Below, piece by piece: positions 1 to 9,938 of a DNA stretch of 47,723 nucleotides. The translations under genes were made by a program, and so were the position numbers. The notes below the pieces were generated by a model that ran no database searches, was not told the origin of the DNA, and saw only the letters and a list, made by a program, of their open reading frames with translations. This DNA comes from Trichomonas tenax (lineage: Eukaryota > Parabasalia > Trichomonadida > Trichomonadidae): assembly GCA_023091735.1 (NCBI GenBank), contig JALKBU010000330.1, forward strand, positions 1-47,723, read 5' to 3'. Position 1 is the first letter of the stretch. Every line of letters begins with the position of its first letter.

Positions 1-610
1 CCATGAAGGCGCAGTCGGAGTGGTCGATCATGGAGTGTGTAGCAAGGATGGAGTTGTATGGCTCGACGATGGCTGTGGAGACCTGTGGGGATGGGTAGAC
101 TGTGAACTCGAGCTTGGACTTCTTGCCATAGTCGACAGAAAGACGCTCAAGGAGGAGGGAACCGAAGCCAGCGCCTGTGCCACCACCGAAGGAGTGGAAG
201 ATAAGGAAGCCCTGGAGACCTGTGCACTGGTCAGCAAGCTTACGGATGCGGTCGAGTGTAAGGTCAATGATTTCCTTACCGACTGTGTAGTGGCCACGAG
301 CGTAGTTGTTAGCAGCATCTTCCTTGCCGGAGATGAGCTGCTCTGGGTGGAAGAGCTGGCGGTATGTGCCTGTGCGGACTTCGTCGACAACTGTTGGTTC
401 AAGATCGATGAAAACAGCACGTGGGACGTGTTTGCCAGCGCCTGTCTCGGAGAAGAATGTGTTGAAAGCATCATCCTCGACGCCGATTGTCTTGTCGGAT
501 GGGAGCTGGCCATCTGGCTGGATACCGTGCTCGAGGCAGTAGAGTTCCCAGCAGCCGTTACCGATCTGAACACCGGCCTGTCCAACGTGGATAGAGATAA
601 CTTCACGCAT
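1..610 (-). CDS. Alpha-tubulin, N-terminal part (runs off the left edge)
   Basis: Microtubule subunit that binds GTP and pairs with beta-tubulin in the cytoskeleton, spindle and flagella. Reading the minus strand from the ATG at 608-610 gives the unmistakable alpha-tubulin N-terminus [20 protein letters not shown]. Lys40, the classical acetylation site, is present in the PSDK loop, and the GGGTGAG nucleotide-binding loop follows near residue 145. About 203 of the usual ~450 residues are in the window; the rest lies left of base 1. The codon choice is strongly biased to C/G-ending codons, so that long open frames appear on the opposite strand; this fits a very highly expressed gene. A trichomonad initiator lies directly upstream. 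Identity is certain at family level. Confidence 0.97.
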   Translation of the reverse strand, partial: MREVISIHVGQAGVQIGNGCWELYCLEHGIQPDGQLPSDKTIGVEDDAFNTFFSETGAGKHVPRAVFIDLEPTVVDEVRTGTYRQLFHPEQLISGKEDAANNYARGHYTVGKEIIDLTLDRIRKLADQCTGLQGFLIFHSFGGGTGAGFGSLLLERLSVDYGKKSKLEFTVYPSPQVSTAIVEPYNSILATHSMIDHSDCAFM

Positions 611-623
611 TGATGAAGAGTGA
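611..623 (-). promoter_or_regulatory. Initiator (Inr) of the alpha-tubulin gene
   Basis: Read on the minus strand this is TCACTCTTCATCA, ending directly before the ATG. It fits the 13-base trichomonad Inr (TCA, pyrimidine, then TTCAT) known from Trichomonas vaginalis. If the A of TCA is +1, the 5' leader is only about 11 bases. Confidence 0.75.
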
Positions 624-815
624 CACTTTTTTAAATCTGTAACTGATTTCTTGAAAACGTATTTCGTAATCTCGAAATTTCATTGTATTTGCATTTTCCA
701 TCATATGCAAATGCTATATTTTTATTCAAAACAGTTATTAACTTTTTGACTATAATATCATTATAGCAACATATAATAGTGTTGAAAATTGGTGGTAAGA
801 AATAAAACCGTCACT

Positions 816-848
816 TTGTACGTTACTTCAATTTGAAATAACGTACAA
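816..848. repeat. Near-perfect 33-bp palindrome
   Basis: The left arm TTGTACGTTACTTCAA (816-831) and the right arm TTGAAATAACGTACAA (833-848) are inverted copies with one mismatch and a single-base centre. It lies about 200 bases upstream of the tubulin start. It could be a protein-binding dyad or a cruciform-forming site. Confidence 0.7.
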
Positions 849-1005
849 GCAGCCAAAACTTGAAATTTACCTTTTCTGCGTAAAAATTAACATAATGACA
901 GTTTAATTTTAATTTTCCCTATGAAAGACCCCCTATTTCATCAAATATGGCATGTAAATTTCTTTTATTGACAAAAGTATTATATTGGGATACAAACAAA
1001 AAGAT

Positions 1006-2193
1006 TTATTGAGGTAAAAGAGGATCAAGTATTATGGATGCAAAATGTGATACTTCTTCATCATTGCTATTGGCTAAATCTTCAAAAGCAGAGATATTTT
1101 CTCGAATAATATCAAACATTTGCTGTAATTGCTGAGGAATTATTCCTGGTGAAACGAGCATAGTTAAAATACCCATTAGATATTGATTGGGCTTTACGTT
1201 CTCTTGCAAAGCTGAAATACAATAAGTAAATAAAGGCATAGAAAAGAAATTCTGAAAATCAATGATATCTATCAAAAGAGTGAGTGCCTTGTGCTTAATA
1301 TAGAATGTAAAGGTATCTATCATATCCATAACACCTTGAGCGATAAAATTGATTTCTTCTGGATCAAACTGTTCACGAAATTGATAAATAACAGTAAGAA
1401 CAGGATCTTGAAGCTCTCTAAATGCTAGTAATTCTATCATTTTTGGTAAAATCGGTTTAGGAAATTCATCAAGATTTGCAATCAAATGTAAAAGCCAATA
1501 CGTGATTACACCAGATTCTTCTTCACCATATCGTTCGATGCATTCGTATACATATTTCTTATCTAGTTTAATACCGTGTTGGTAAAATAATGCAAGTATT
1601 ATAATTCCATTTTTTTGTTGATTTGCATCTGTTGAGCGTACGAACTCAAGGACTGAACTTGACACATTTGCTATTTCAGGTGAAATATCATCATCTGAAT
1701 TCAATAAATTAACAAGAAATCCTGAGAGCTCAAAATTGACACCAAGCACGATCAAACTTTTGTACAAATCTGTTTCTTCAAGATATTTTCTCGGCTTTGT
1801 TTTTATTAATACTAAATCAATAATTGAAATCGCTTGGAAACAAAATCCTGATTTTAAATCAATACCAATGTTTATCAAATCCTGTATGCATTCTATGTTC
1901 ATGAAATCTTCGACTGGAAATGCAGGAGATAAAGAAATATGATACAAAGCTAATATTGATTTTGGATCTTTTGTGGATTTGTACATATACAGAAGATATA
2001 AACACATCTTGTATTCTTCTGGTTCTTTTAGCTTTTCACATATTGATAAAAATAATTCAATTACTTCTTCATTCATAGTATTCGTCTTTATCAATTCAAT
2101 AGCTTGAAAAATTTCATCCACTAACTTTATATCAGTCAATTCTTCAGTGCATTCGATAATTTTGCTCTTTTCTTCAGCATCGGCATTTTTCAT
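1006..2193 (-). CDS. Hypothetical helical-repeat (ARM/HEAT-like) protein
   Basis: 395 residues starting at a true ATG (2191-2193). The N-terminus is charged, and the rest is almost wholly amphipathic helices of 15-20 residues joined by short turns, with no signal peptide, membrane segment or catalytic motif. This is the pattern of armadillo/HEAT-like solenoids, which are abundant in trichomonads. I cannot name a family. A TCA-type site (TCAGAATG, near 2219-2221 on the minus strand) lies about 25 bases before the ATG, just after a GGCATGTAAAGTG motif. The gene is transcribed toward tubulin in tandem. A scaffold role is only an inference from the fold. Confidence 0.75.
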   Translation of the reverse strand: MKNADAEEKSKIIECTEELTDIKLVDEIFQAIELIKTNTMNEEVIELFLSICEKLKEPEEYKMCLYLLYMYKSTKDPKSILALYHISLSPAFPVEDFMNIECIQDLINIGIDLKSGFCFQAISIIDLVLIKTKPRKYLEETDLYKSLIVLGVNFELSGFLVNLLNSDDDISPEIANVSSSVLEFVRSTDANQQKNGIIILALFYQHGIKLDKKYVYECIERYGEEESGVITYWLLHLIANLDEFPKPILPKMIELLAFRELQDPVLTVIYQFREQFDPEEINFIAQGVMDMIDTFTFYIKHKALTLLIDIIDFQNFFSMPLFTYCISALQENVKPNQYLMGILTMLVSPGIIPQQLQQMFDIIRENISAFEDLANSNDEEVSHFASIILDPLLPQ

Positions 2194-3460
2194 TTATCTC
2201 ATACACTAAAATACATTCTGACACTTTACATGCCAAACATGTCGAAATGCATTTTCTTCTAAATCCATAATAGCAAAATGAATGGAAGCTTTAAATAAAT
2301 GTACCTCAACTGAAAATACGTTATTTTAGGACCCTCAAAAATTAGAAGTGTATCAACTCTGTGGGTCAGAACCAGATCAAACATGTATGGGCAAATATAA
2401 CTCTTGTGCGATGCCATACATAGATGTAGTGTTAAACATATAATATCGTTTCATATTTTTCATTAACAATTTGATATCAGTTTATTATTGAGTAAATAGC
2501 AATATTTATTATAAATATATCAAATGCCAACAACATAGTAACATATTACAAATAATACAAGCTTCTAATTGAATAATTGTTAAGTATCTCAATTTATAGC
2601 TACACGAAATCATTGCGGAGACGACAATATACATAGACGCATGCATATATTACATGTTTTTAATGTGATACACCAACTTATATAAATAGCCTCCCAATGA
2701 AATTGTTGAAATTATTGATTGATAAAAATAAAGTATTCAAAAATAAAAACGATAGAAAAATAATTAGCATCATATATACTACTTTATTAATTTCAACGGT
2801 GTCAAATAAATTGTGTAAAAAGGCGACTTTTAACCTTATTCACTTTTTAAAATATGGTTTATTATAACATTTACATAATGGTAATGCTAATTTTGCCAAT
2901 TTTGGTCGCTAAAAAACAAATTTGAGAGTTAAAACACTTCTCAAAAATTGGTCTCGGCGTATTATTTGCGTTTCTTTTACACAACACTTAGACTTTTAAC
3001 TAACGATCAAGTAACACACTGTTACTTAACTGTCCATAGAATCTACTTATAATAAATTTATCAAAATTTTCGCATGTAAATTTCAAGATATTTCTACATT
3101 TTTAGCAAAGAGGTACATTTTACTTCATATTGAAAGGGCAGTGCCTCCATCGAATTTAAATGAGTAACTTGTCTCAAAAACATAGCACAATTTTTTTATA
3201 TTTTATATCATGACGATTTTCGCTCCGTTCCGGACTCTGACATACTACTCATATTTAGCAGCTATTGGCGATAAACATATCTTGTAATCAATGAAATTCA
3301 TCGAGCCGTTTTCGAGAAACAATCACTTTCGTTAACGAAATCATTTTTGGAGTCTGTAACAAAAGTGCGAATCTGACACGTAAATTTTGAAATTTTGTAT
3401 TTTGTCAAGTAAATCTTCGTTTGTCAAAATTTAGTAATTATTTGACAAATTTTTATAAAA
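2194..3460. other. 1.27-kb divergent spacer
   Basis: AT-rich region between a minus-strand gene and Raptor. It holds both promoters. Visible items are CATGTAAA-type motifs near 2226 (inverted), 3073 and 3379, a perfect palindrome TTTCGTTAACGAAA at 3327-3340, and TTTGTCAAA/TTTGACAAA pairs within 50 bases of the Raptor ATG. No open frame of note and no RNA gene was recognised. Confidence 0.55.
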
Positions 3461-6400
3461 ATGAATGATTCTCCCGCAAATTCGATTGATAAATACAGCT
3501 TAAACAGAGTGGATATGGTGTATCAACCCCTATTTTCGGACTGGGCCCATACTAATCTGTCCGTTTTCGATTATCCAGCTGATTATCGACCAGAAAATGT
3601 TATTTACGATACTTTTACTGCAACAACGCACCATTTGATTTTGCTGTATCTACCACCGCAACCATTGCAGCTCAAAGCACCGCATTTGGACGATCCCACT
3701 TATTTTTGGACAAAAATTACGCCAGGAACAGAAGAGGATACAAAGACTATAGAGAGCAATATAGAACTCGCGTACGGAAAGGAATCCTATCGACATACTT
3801 GTTTAGTCATTAACTGCGATTTTGAGCAAATAACAGAATCGATTAAGATATATAACAAGCGCCTTGGAAGTTCACACTCATTGGATCGTGTGCCAAGGCA
3901 TTGTTTTCAGTTTGTTGCAGATAATTCTCACGATAAAATACCAGAATACGGAAAAACATGCGATTTACTTTCGGCCATTCCATTTCCTCAGATTATAGAA
4001 CAAACAGCGAACTGTGGCATACATATTATCGATTGCGATTTTGCAGGAAGCATTTACTCAGAATATAAACGAGTATTAAATGAATTACGCGAAAATAACC
4101 ATAAAATCAACTTTTTTGCATTCTTCTCATGCAGCACTAATGAAAGAAATCCGAGATCTTCGGGTTTACCAGCAGATTTATTTTCATCTTGTTTAAATTC
4201 ACCAGGAAAGATGGCACTCCTGTGGCACTCATCCCACTACTTCTGCTTCAAGTCCGGACCATTGCAGCCGATTCACATTGATGATCTCAGCCAAGCAAGT
4301 CCAGAATTAATAAAAACAATTGATGTGATTTTGCGAGGATATATTGAATCAATGGCGTGCAAAGTTTTGAAGCACAAAGATTTTGTGAAGTATTTCATGA
4401 TGGATGAATTCGTTGCGAGGTGTATCTGCGGTTTTATAATGGCGCAAAAGATTTTAGATTTCTTCAATCTTCATCCGATGTCTGATCCACCTTTACCTGA
4501 TTTGCGCGATAATCCGATGTGGCAGTCGTTCTCATTGCAATTGGATGAAGCATTGTACATGTTCAGGCAACAAAACCAGAACTTCAAACTCAACAAATTC
4601 CTTTCATATAACATACAAACAATCAATTTACTCCTCGAATGTGATTCCACGATCGTCGATTTTTATCCATATTTATCTGTGATGCATGAAGTGCTTTTAT
4701 CGGAAGAACACTGGAAAGAAGGCTGCAGGTTCCTCGCCAACTTCATTGATGGAGATCAGGAGGCATTAGACACCGCATGGCTGTTCCCATTGATTGAACC
4801 GATGAACAAGTTATTGGCCAATGGCAAAAATGATCCATATTTGTTGTTCATTATTGCAAAAAGTCTTTGTTATGCTCCGCAATGCAGGAGGAACTTCTGC
4901 ACAACATTGGATACTGTTTTCATGAAGAACAAACTGTTGGATTACACATTGAACAAACTCTTGAGTTTATCATCAATTATCATTGTTGCAATAAATTTCA
5001 GGTTCTTCAAGAAGCTGGACAACCACGACGAATGGAAGAAGCGCATCCAGAACATTATTAGATTCCCTTGGAGAGAATATGTCGAAAGAATGATAATGAT
5101 GGGCGAAGATCAGGCTGTTTGGACCCTTTTGTTTATTTCTTCTGTTGGTGAATTCATTCTCGATGATTTTGCATCAAGGATTTTCGATCTAGTTGCCAAA
5201 GCAACATATCACCAATCACCAAATGTTAGAGCCGCTGCTTTGTTTTGCTTGACAAGTTTCTTGAAATGGAGATTTGAGCACAAAATCAGCGATATCTGTC
5301 ATAGAATGAAGAGCGACATTTCAACAATTGTTAGATCGCAGTTGATATGCACATTAGTTCCATTATATGATATGTCAATGAAGCAATATCGAAATGATCT
5401 TTTCAACGCGATTAACATCGATATAGATGATTTATGTCGTGATCCATTCGCTCCAATTGCTCAAATGGCCGTTACTTTCAAGGAAAATCATTTGCTAGTC
5501 CCAGAGTCTTCATTATATGATCACTATATTCAGAAGTTCCTCGGAAAGACAATTGATATCATTACAGGACATCAGAAGGATTACAACTGTGGTGCCAAAG
5601 TTCATCTTAATGAAAACATTAAATTCTCGACTTCCCAGTTGAAGAAAGGCACAACGTTGGATCCATTGCAGAACATCTCATCGAATGTCTTCGTGAGCGA
5701 ATCATATTTATTCATGGGATTGAAGACCAGCGCGTTCGGATCAGTCCATCTTCCCACTTCTCCAAAGCCGCAATTTGCAAGACTCAGTCAGAACGCAATC
5801 ACAGCTATTGTTTCACCGTTACCAGATATAGTTTTTGCTGGTGATTCTCGTGGCAAAGTATTCGGAATGAAAATTCCAGCAGGAGGCGGCCAAATGGGAA
5901 TTGCAACAGCATTCGACACAGTTTATGACAGTTCTATCTCATTAATGAAGTGTTCTGCGGTTTCTTCGATGCTCGGAGTGACAACAGAGAACTCAAACGA
6001 TATTTATTTGATTGACTTGGTCAGCGAAAGATTCTACAAAGTTTTGAAACCAAGGAATAACCAAAACCTTCTTGGATTTTCATTCGTCGATGATCTTCAT
6101 GATACTAGTTTGCTCGTTGGCGATGAGACCGTTGAACTTATTGACATGCGCTCATCAAATTCAGACTCTTATCTTTCATTCCAAGCACAGAGGATCCTTG
6201 GTGCAGACTTTGCCGGTTCCAGACTTGATTTATGCGTTGTTGGAAAGAATTCTGCTCTCTCAGTTATTGATATCAGAAAGCCAGAGAACGCGCGTGCGTT
6301 TGCACATCCTCCTGCAGGTGGCGACTTAAGTGCTTCTTGCTTTGCAACACATCCAAGTGCAAGACTCTGCGCAGTTGGATCAAACAGAGGTGTTGCATTC

Positions 6401-6565
6401 TTCGACATCGAGGATGAAAATCACATTTTCATGACAACGTCTACATCCGTTTTATTCGGATCTGCAAAGCTCCATCCAGTGACTGACATCGCATTCCATC
6501 CAAAGAGATTGTTTGCAACAGCACTTGTTGAAAATACAGAAATATTCACGTTCACTCAAATGTAA
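3461..6565 (+). CDS. Raptor homologue (TORC1 scaffold)
   Basis: 1034 residues from a clear ATG. Raptor presents substrates to the TOR kinase in TORC1, the nutrient-sensing growth complex. Residues about 45-260 match the Raptor N-terminal caspase-like (RNC) domain. The block GLPADLFSSCLNSPGKMALL at 235-254 is highly characteristic, and HIIDCDFAG (188-196) corresponds to the pseudo-catalytic Cys strand. Residues about 280-680 are helical HEAT-like repeats (the DEFVARCICGFIMAQKIL block fits the Raptor family), and about 720-1034 form beta-rich WD40-like repeats. The usual GHG of the family is replaced by NSHD near residue 155-158, so the domain is certainly not a protease. The protein is somewhat shorter than animal Raptor (about 1330). 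Putative initiator: a TCAAAATTT site about 35 bases upstream. Confidence 0.88.
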   Translation: MNDSPANSIDKYSLNRVDMVYQPLFSDWAHTNLSVFDYPADYRPENVIYDTFTATTHHLILLYLPPQPLQLKAPHLDDPTYFWTKITPGTEEDTKTIESNIELAYGKESYRHTCLVINCDFEQITESIKIYNKRLGSSHSLDRVPRHCFQFVADNSHDKIPEYGKTCDLLSAIPFPQIIEQTANCGIHIIDCDFAGSIYSEYKRVLNELRENNHKINFFAFFSCSTNERNPRSSGLPADLFSSCLNSPGKMALLWHSSHYFCFKSGPLQPIHIDDLSQASPELIKTIDVILRGYIESMACKVLKHKDFVKYFMMDEFVARCICGFIMAQKILDFFNLHPMSDPPLPDLRDNPMWQSFSLQLDEALYMFRQQNQNFKLNKFLSYNIQTINLLLECDSTIVDFYPYLSVMHEVLLSEEHWKEGCRFLANFIDGDQEALDTAWLFPLIEPMNKLLANGKNDPYLLFIIAKSLCYAPQCRRNFCTTLDTVFMKNKLLDYTLNKLLSLSSIIIVAINFRFFKKLDNHDEWKKRIQNIIRFPWREYVERMIMMGEDQAVWTLLFISSVGEFILDDFASRIFDLVAKATYHQSPNVRAAALFCLTSFLKWRFEHKISDICHRMKSDISTIVRSQLICTLVPLYDMSMKQYRNDLFNAINIDIDDLCRDPFAPIAQMAVTFKENHLLVPESSLYDHYIQKFLGKTIDIITGHQKDYNCGAKVHLNENIKFSTSQLKKGTTLDPLQNISSNVFVSESYLFMGLKTSAFGSVHLPTSPKPQFARLSQNAITAIVSPLPDIVFAGDSRGKVFGMKIPAGGGQMGIATAFDTVYDSSISLMKCSAVSSMLGVTTENSNDIYLIDLVSERFYKVLKPRNNQNLLGFSFVDDLHDTSLLVGDETVELIDMRSSNSDSYLSFQAQRILGADFAGSRLDLCVVGKNSALSVIDIRKPENARAFAHPPAGGDLSASCFATHPSARLCAVGSNRGVAFFDIEDENHIFMTTSTSVLFGSAKLHPVTDIAFHPKRLFATALVENTEIFTFTQM

Positions 6566-6950
6566 TTTTTATTATTTTTTTTTTTGTTTGATTTATTATT
6601 TATATAAATATATTGTATCTTTTCTTTCTCATCATAATCGATAATTTCAAAAAAAGATCAATTGCATTCAAGAAATAATTTCAAAAAAGATCAATTGCAT
6701 TCAAGAAATAATTTCAAAAAAGATCAATTATCTTTTCTTTCTCATCAAGATAGAAATAATTATTTTTGATACTTTCAAAAAAGGTCAGTTGCATTCAAGA
6801 AAATGGCTCTATAAAAGATAGAAATTAAAATATATTCTTTATTGAATCAATAAATCATCGAGAAAAAACATGAAAATACATTTATTTTACATGTCAATTT
6901 TTTATAATATTTTTAACATTAATGATATTATTTGACAGATTCACGTTAAA
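6566..6950. other. Spacer with nested tandem repeats, upstream of the GAF gene
   Basis: Holds the Raptor 3' flank, the tandem repeats listed separately, an inverted TGACATGTAAAA motif near 6885-6896, and the GAF-gene initiator at 6941. No gene is seen. Confidence 0.6.
6643..6731. repeat. 33-34-bp tandem repeat, about 2.6 copies
   Basis: Units start at 6643, 6677 and 6710 with the core AATTTCAAAAAAGATCAATT and then GCATTCAAGAAAT. A diverged partial copy follows at about 6773-6805. In addition TATCTTTTCTTTCTCATCA occurs at 6616-6634 and again at 6729-6747, so the array is itself nested in a larger ~113-bp duplication. Confidence 0.85.
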
Positions 6951-6953
6951 ATG
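6941..6953 (+). promoter_or_regulatory. Initiator of the GAF/pseudo-PDE gene
   Basis: TCACGTTAAAATG, with the TCA seven bases before the ATG at 6951. It fits the short TCA-type initiator seen at other genes in this window. Confidence 0.55.
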
Positions 6954-9938
6954 AATGAGCAATGGCAACTCCCGAATCTGATGATTCAGTTCACACAAAA
7001 CATTGACGGTGAGAGAGTTGCTGTGCTGCAGTCTATAGAACAGTATTATAATCGTCGAATATCGCGTGAAAAAGATGAAATATTGCAACTTAAAACTTTA
7101 ATTGATCAACAATTTCTTGTTATCGAGCGCCTTAATATTCATGATGCAGATTTGAGACATAAAACGAAAAAAGAACCAGAAAAAATTCAATCTGATGAAT
7201 ACGAATATTATAAAACAGAAGAAACTTCACACTACATCAAATATTTACAGGAAACAACAGATTTCGTTGACTTTTTCTCGCATCATCCTTTCATGTCTGC
7301 TGTTATTTTAGATCCAAATTTTTCTTTGGAAATGAATAAATGTGGAGAAGCAATACAACAGTTTCTAACAGATAAAAGAAACAATTTCTACAAATATCTG
7401 TTTGAAGAAATTAATAATATGTCGAAATATTTCATATATTTTAACACGTTTTTAAATTTATCGAATTTTCTTGAATTCAGCGAAAAAATCGGGAGTGAGC
7501 TAGCAGAAATATTCAATTTTAAGCGTGTCATATTATTTCATTATGATAAAAATTTATCGCAAATATCAGTCAACAAACAAAGACTTATCATGAGTTACAA
7601 TTTAGAAAAAGGACTTATAAAGAATGCTGCAGAAACTGGTAAGAGATATTTCATTCAAAAGCTTTCAAAAAATGCTGGATCTGATGATTTTGCAATTTTA
7701 GGGCGATCTGACAATATGTGGGTTATTCCAATACCTGAATTATCTAATGTTATCATTCTTTATGATACAGAAGAGCTTGTTACTGCATCAAAAGATTTGT
7801 TAATATCAAGATTAATTAAGATCATCAAAAAATCACATTCAATCGTTGAAATTCGCGAAAAACACCTCGCTACACTCTCAGATTACCAATTATCGAGTGA
7901 TGAACTCATTAAACTCGCATCAATCGGTGATATGAGAAATTTTCTTCAACTTCTTTCGAAGAATCTCGAAAGTTCATTTGATTGCGAAGCTGTTCGATTG
8001 ATAAGAATCAGACGCAACAGATTATCGCTTACGAAGTATGGATCATCAAGCGAGTCAAACACAGTCGCTCCTTTGCAAACAGGACTCGCGAGTTTTGCAT
8101 TTTTACACAAGAAAACACAAATGTTTGAAAATCCAGAACTTCTCGCGGAATTCGATAGAAGAACAGATAGAGCTGATAGATCAATCAAAAGCACATCAAT
8201 GATGGCCGTTCCTGTGTTTGCATTCAATGAAAACGAAAAGGTTAAATGGATTTTAGTTTTTTATAACAAGAAACGAAAAACAGGTTTTTCAGATAATGAT
8301 AAAACTCGCGCTGAAATTTTTGCTATTAGTTTTGCATCGCTAGCGAAAAACGTCCTTCTCACTGCAAAAATGAACGAAAATCTCAGAGGTACAACGAGCG
8401 AAGTCAATGAATCGCGAATGAGAGCAGATTTTGCATCACACGTTAAAAACTGTTCGGATATTCAAGAAGCAACTGATTTACTCGTTTCTAAAGTATCTCA
8501 GTTATTACCATATGACAGTGCCGCAACACATATTGCTGACTACGTCCACGGAAGACTCGATGGAACTGGTGTTGATGGAAGACTTTCTCGTCCAATAAAT
8601 TCAAGAGATTCAAATCCAACAATGAGATTCATGCTCACGAGATCACTTGCGATTTGTCCATCGAATCCACAAGTTTTTGCACCACTTATCAGCTCTGCAG
8701 GAAGGACACTTGGTATATTAGTGTTGAAATCATCACAAGTGCCAAAGCAAGAAAGAGTTGTCGGTACAAGTTTTCTAAGAACTCCTTTCATGATGAGAGC
8801 AACATCAAAAGCAAAAGTTGTTAAAGAACTTTCAGGTCTTGCGCAGCATCAACTCGCTCAATTCACAACGATGGTTCCTAGAAGAACGAGAGCTGTCGTT
8901 GAGGCGTATTCGAAGATGCTTTCGAGATATTTGGAACTCGACAAAGAAATGAGGAAAAAATTCGTGAAAATTGATTCAGTTTTGAGATTTTCACAAGGAT
9001 ACAGCGAGTTTCCACCAGAATTCAACAGAAAGTTCATTGCATGTTTACCATTGATCAATTCTCAACCCGCTCTTTTTGATAATGACATTCTTTCAATCGA
9101 TGAAGGAAATTTATTGGCACGAATTTTCTCCGCTGGATTTAAGTCTTCGAATATGCTTTCTATGACTATCAATGATAGGCAATCTCACTATGTTAAGCCT
9201 TCTGCAACAATTTTATATCTCACGCAAACTTTTGATCACCGCGTTCTTGATGATACTCAAATTGTTAATGTTTTAATTGACATTGCATCAGATTTCGAAG
9301 TTTTAGATTTCTTTGAATTAGAGAGATCTCCGTTTGTTGACTTCATTCAGAAAGTTCGATCTTTCTCTAATAATTTAGGATTCAGAAACTGGAGACTTGC
9401 TTTTGATCATGTTCATTTCTGTTTCTATTTGCTGCATTGTTTTAATGCAGTTCAAAAAGTCACTCCTGTTGAAAAAGCGGCGATATATGTTTATTTGTTA
9501 TCATTGTATTGCGAACCATTTACTGATAATGACTTTGACTGTCCAACATCAGTGAAAGTGTTCTCAATGTTCCCGCAGTTATCGAAACTTAACACAAGAA
9601 AAATTATGAGTTTCATGGATATTTTAACGAAACTCGATGAATCATCTAAAACAGAATCTCTCGGTTCAACAAGTCCTACTGTTTTAATGGCTGCTTTGTC
9701 TAAATATTCTTATATAGGACGAGATACAGAAAGGGCTCAGAAGTCACTTGAAATGAGATTTGCAGAAGAATTCAAAGATGAACCAAAAGAAATTCTCAGT
9801 GATCTAATCAAAGCGACAATTGATGTCGAAGCAAAAATTGTTGTTTTCCCCGCTTTGGCGGATTTATTGCGTTTCGGCTTCGAAACAGATGGAGCGAAAA
9901 AGATATTAATAGAGATTCTCAATATTGTCACAAAATAG
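6951..9938 (+). CDS. GAF-domain protein with a degenerate cyclic-nucleotide PDE domain
   Basis: 995 residues from an ATG. N-terminal coiled coil (about 25-70), then at least two GAF-like sensor domains (about 165-300 and 325-475; a third weaker one about 495-645), a helical linker, and a C-terminal all-helical region that follows class I phosphodiesterases from about 760. The PDE signature YHNxxHA appears here as FRNWRLAFDHVHF (811-823): both metal-binding histidines are replaced (Arg812, Leu816), while Asn813 and Ala817 remain. The second metal site (HDxxHxGxxN) is absent; the place holds SLYCEPFTDNDFD. The enzyme should therefore not hydrolyse cAMP or cGMP and may act as a nucleotide-binding regulator or scaffold. 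Assignment of GAF domains rests on pattern and is fairly sure; the inactive-PDE reading is an inference from lost motifs. Confidence 0.72.
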   Translation: MNEQWQLPNLMIQFTQNIDGERVAVLQSIEQYYNRRISREKDEILQLKTLIDQQFLVIERLNIHDADLRHKTKKEPEKIQSDEYEYYKTEETSHYIKYLQETTDFVDFFSHHPFMSAVILDPNFSLEMNKCGEAIQQFLTDKRNNFYKYLFEEINNMSKYFIYFNTFLNLSNFLEFSEKIGSELAEIFNFKRVILFHYDKNLSQISVNKQRLIMSYNLEKGLIKNAAETGKRYFIQKLSKNAGSDDFAILGRSDNMWVIPIPELSNVIILYDTEELVTASKDLLISRLIKIIKKSHSIVEIREKHLATLSDYQLSSDELIKLASIGDMRNFLQLLSKNLESSFDCEAVRLIRIRRNRLSLTKYGSSSESNTVAPLQTGLASFAFLHKKTQMFENPELLAEFDRRTDRADRSIKSTSMMAVPVFAFNENEKVKWILVFYNKKRKTGFSDNDKTRAEIFAISFASLAKNVLLTAKMNENLRGTTSEVNESRMRADFASHVKNCSDIQEATDLLVSKVSQLLPYDSAATHIADYVHGRLDGTGVDGRLSRPINSRDSNPTMRFMLTRSLAICPSNPQVFAPLISSAGRTLGILVLKSSQVPKQERVVGTSFLRTPFMMRATSKAKVVKELSGLAQHQLAQFTTMVPRRTRAVVEAYSKMLSRYLELDKEMRKKFVKIDSVLRFSQGYSEFPPEFNRKFIACLPLINSQPALFDNDILSIDEGNLLARIFSAGFKSSNMLSMTINDRQSHYVKPSATILYLTQTFDHRVLDDTQIVNVLIDIASDFEVLDFFELERSPFVDFIQKVRSFSNNLGFRNWRLAFDHVHFCFYLLHCFNAVQKVTPVEKAAIYVYLLSLYCEPFTDNDFDCPTSVKVFSMFPQLSKLNTRKIMSFMDILTKLDESSKTESLGSTSPTVLMAALSKYSYIGRDTERAQKSLEMRFAEEFKDEPKEILSDLIKATIDVEAKIVVFPALADLLRFGFETDGAKKILIEILNIVTK

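Larger units (their letters stand above)
611..1005. other. Spacer between tubulin and the helical-repeat gene, with a palindrome
   Basis: AT-rich spacer holding the tubulin promoter and the 3' flank region of the next minus-strand gene's downstream side. The only structured element seen is a near-perfect inverted repeat at 816-848, listed separately. A CATGTAAATTTC motif sits at 951-962, close to the 3' end of the neighbouring gene. No gene is seen. Confidence 0.6.

Noticed and set aside
20..613. Long open frame antisense to tubulin
   Set aside because: Starts at GTG and mirrors the tubulin codons; caused by the strong third-position C/G bias on the other strand.
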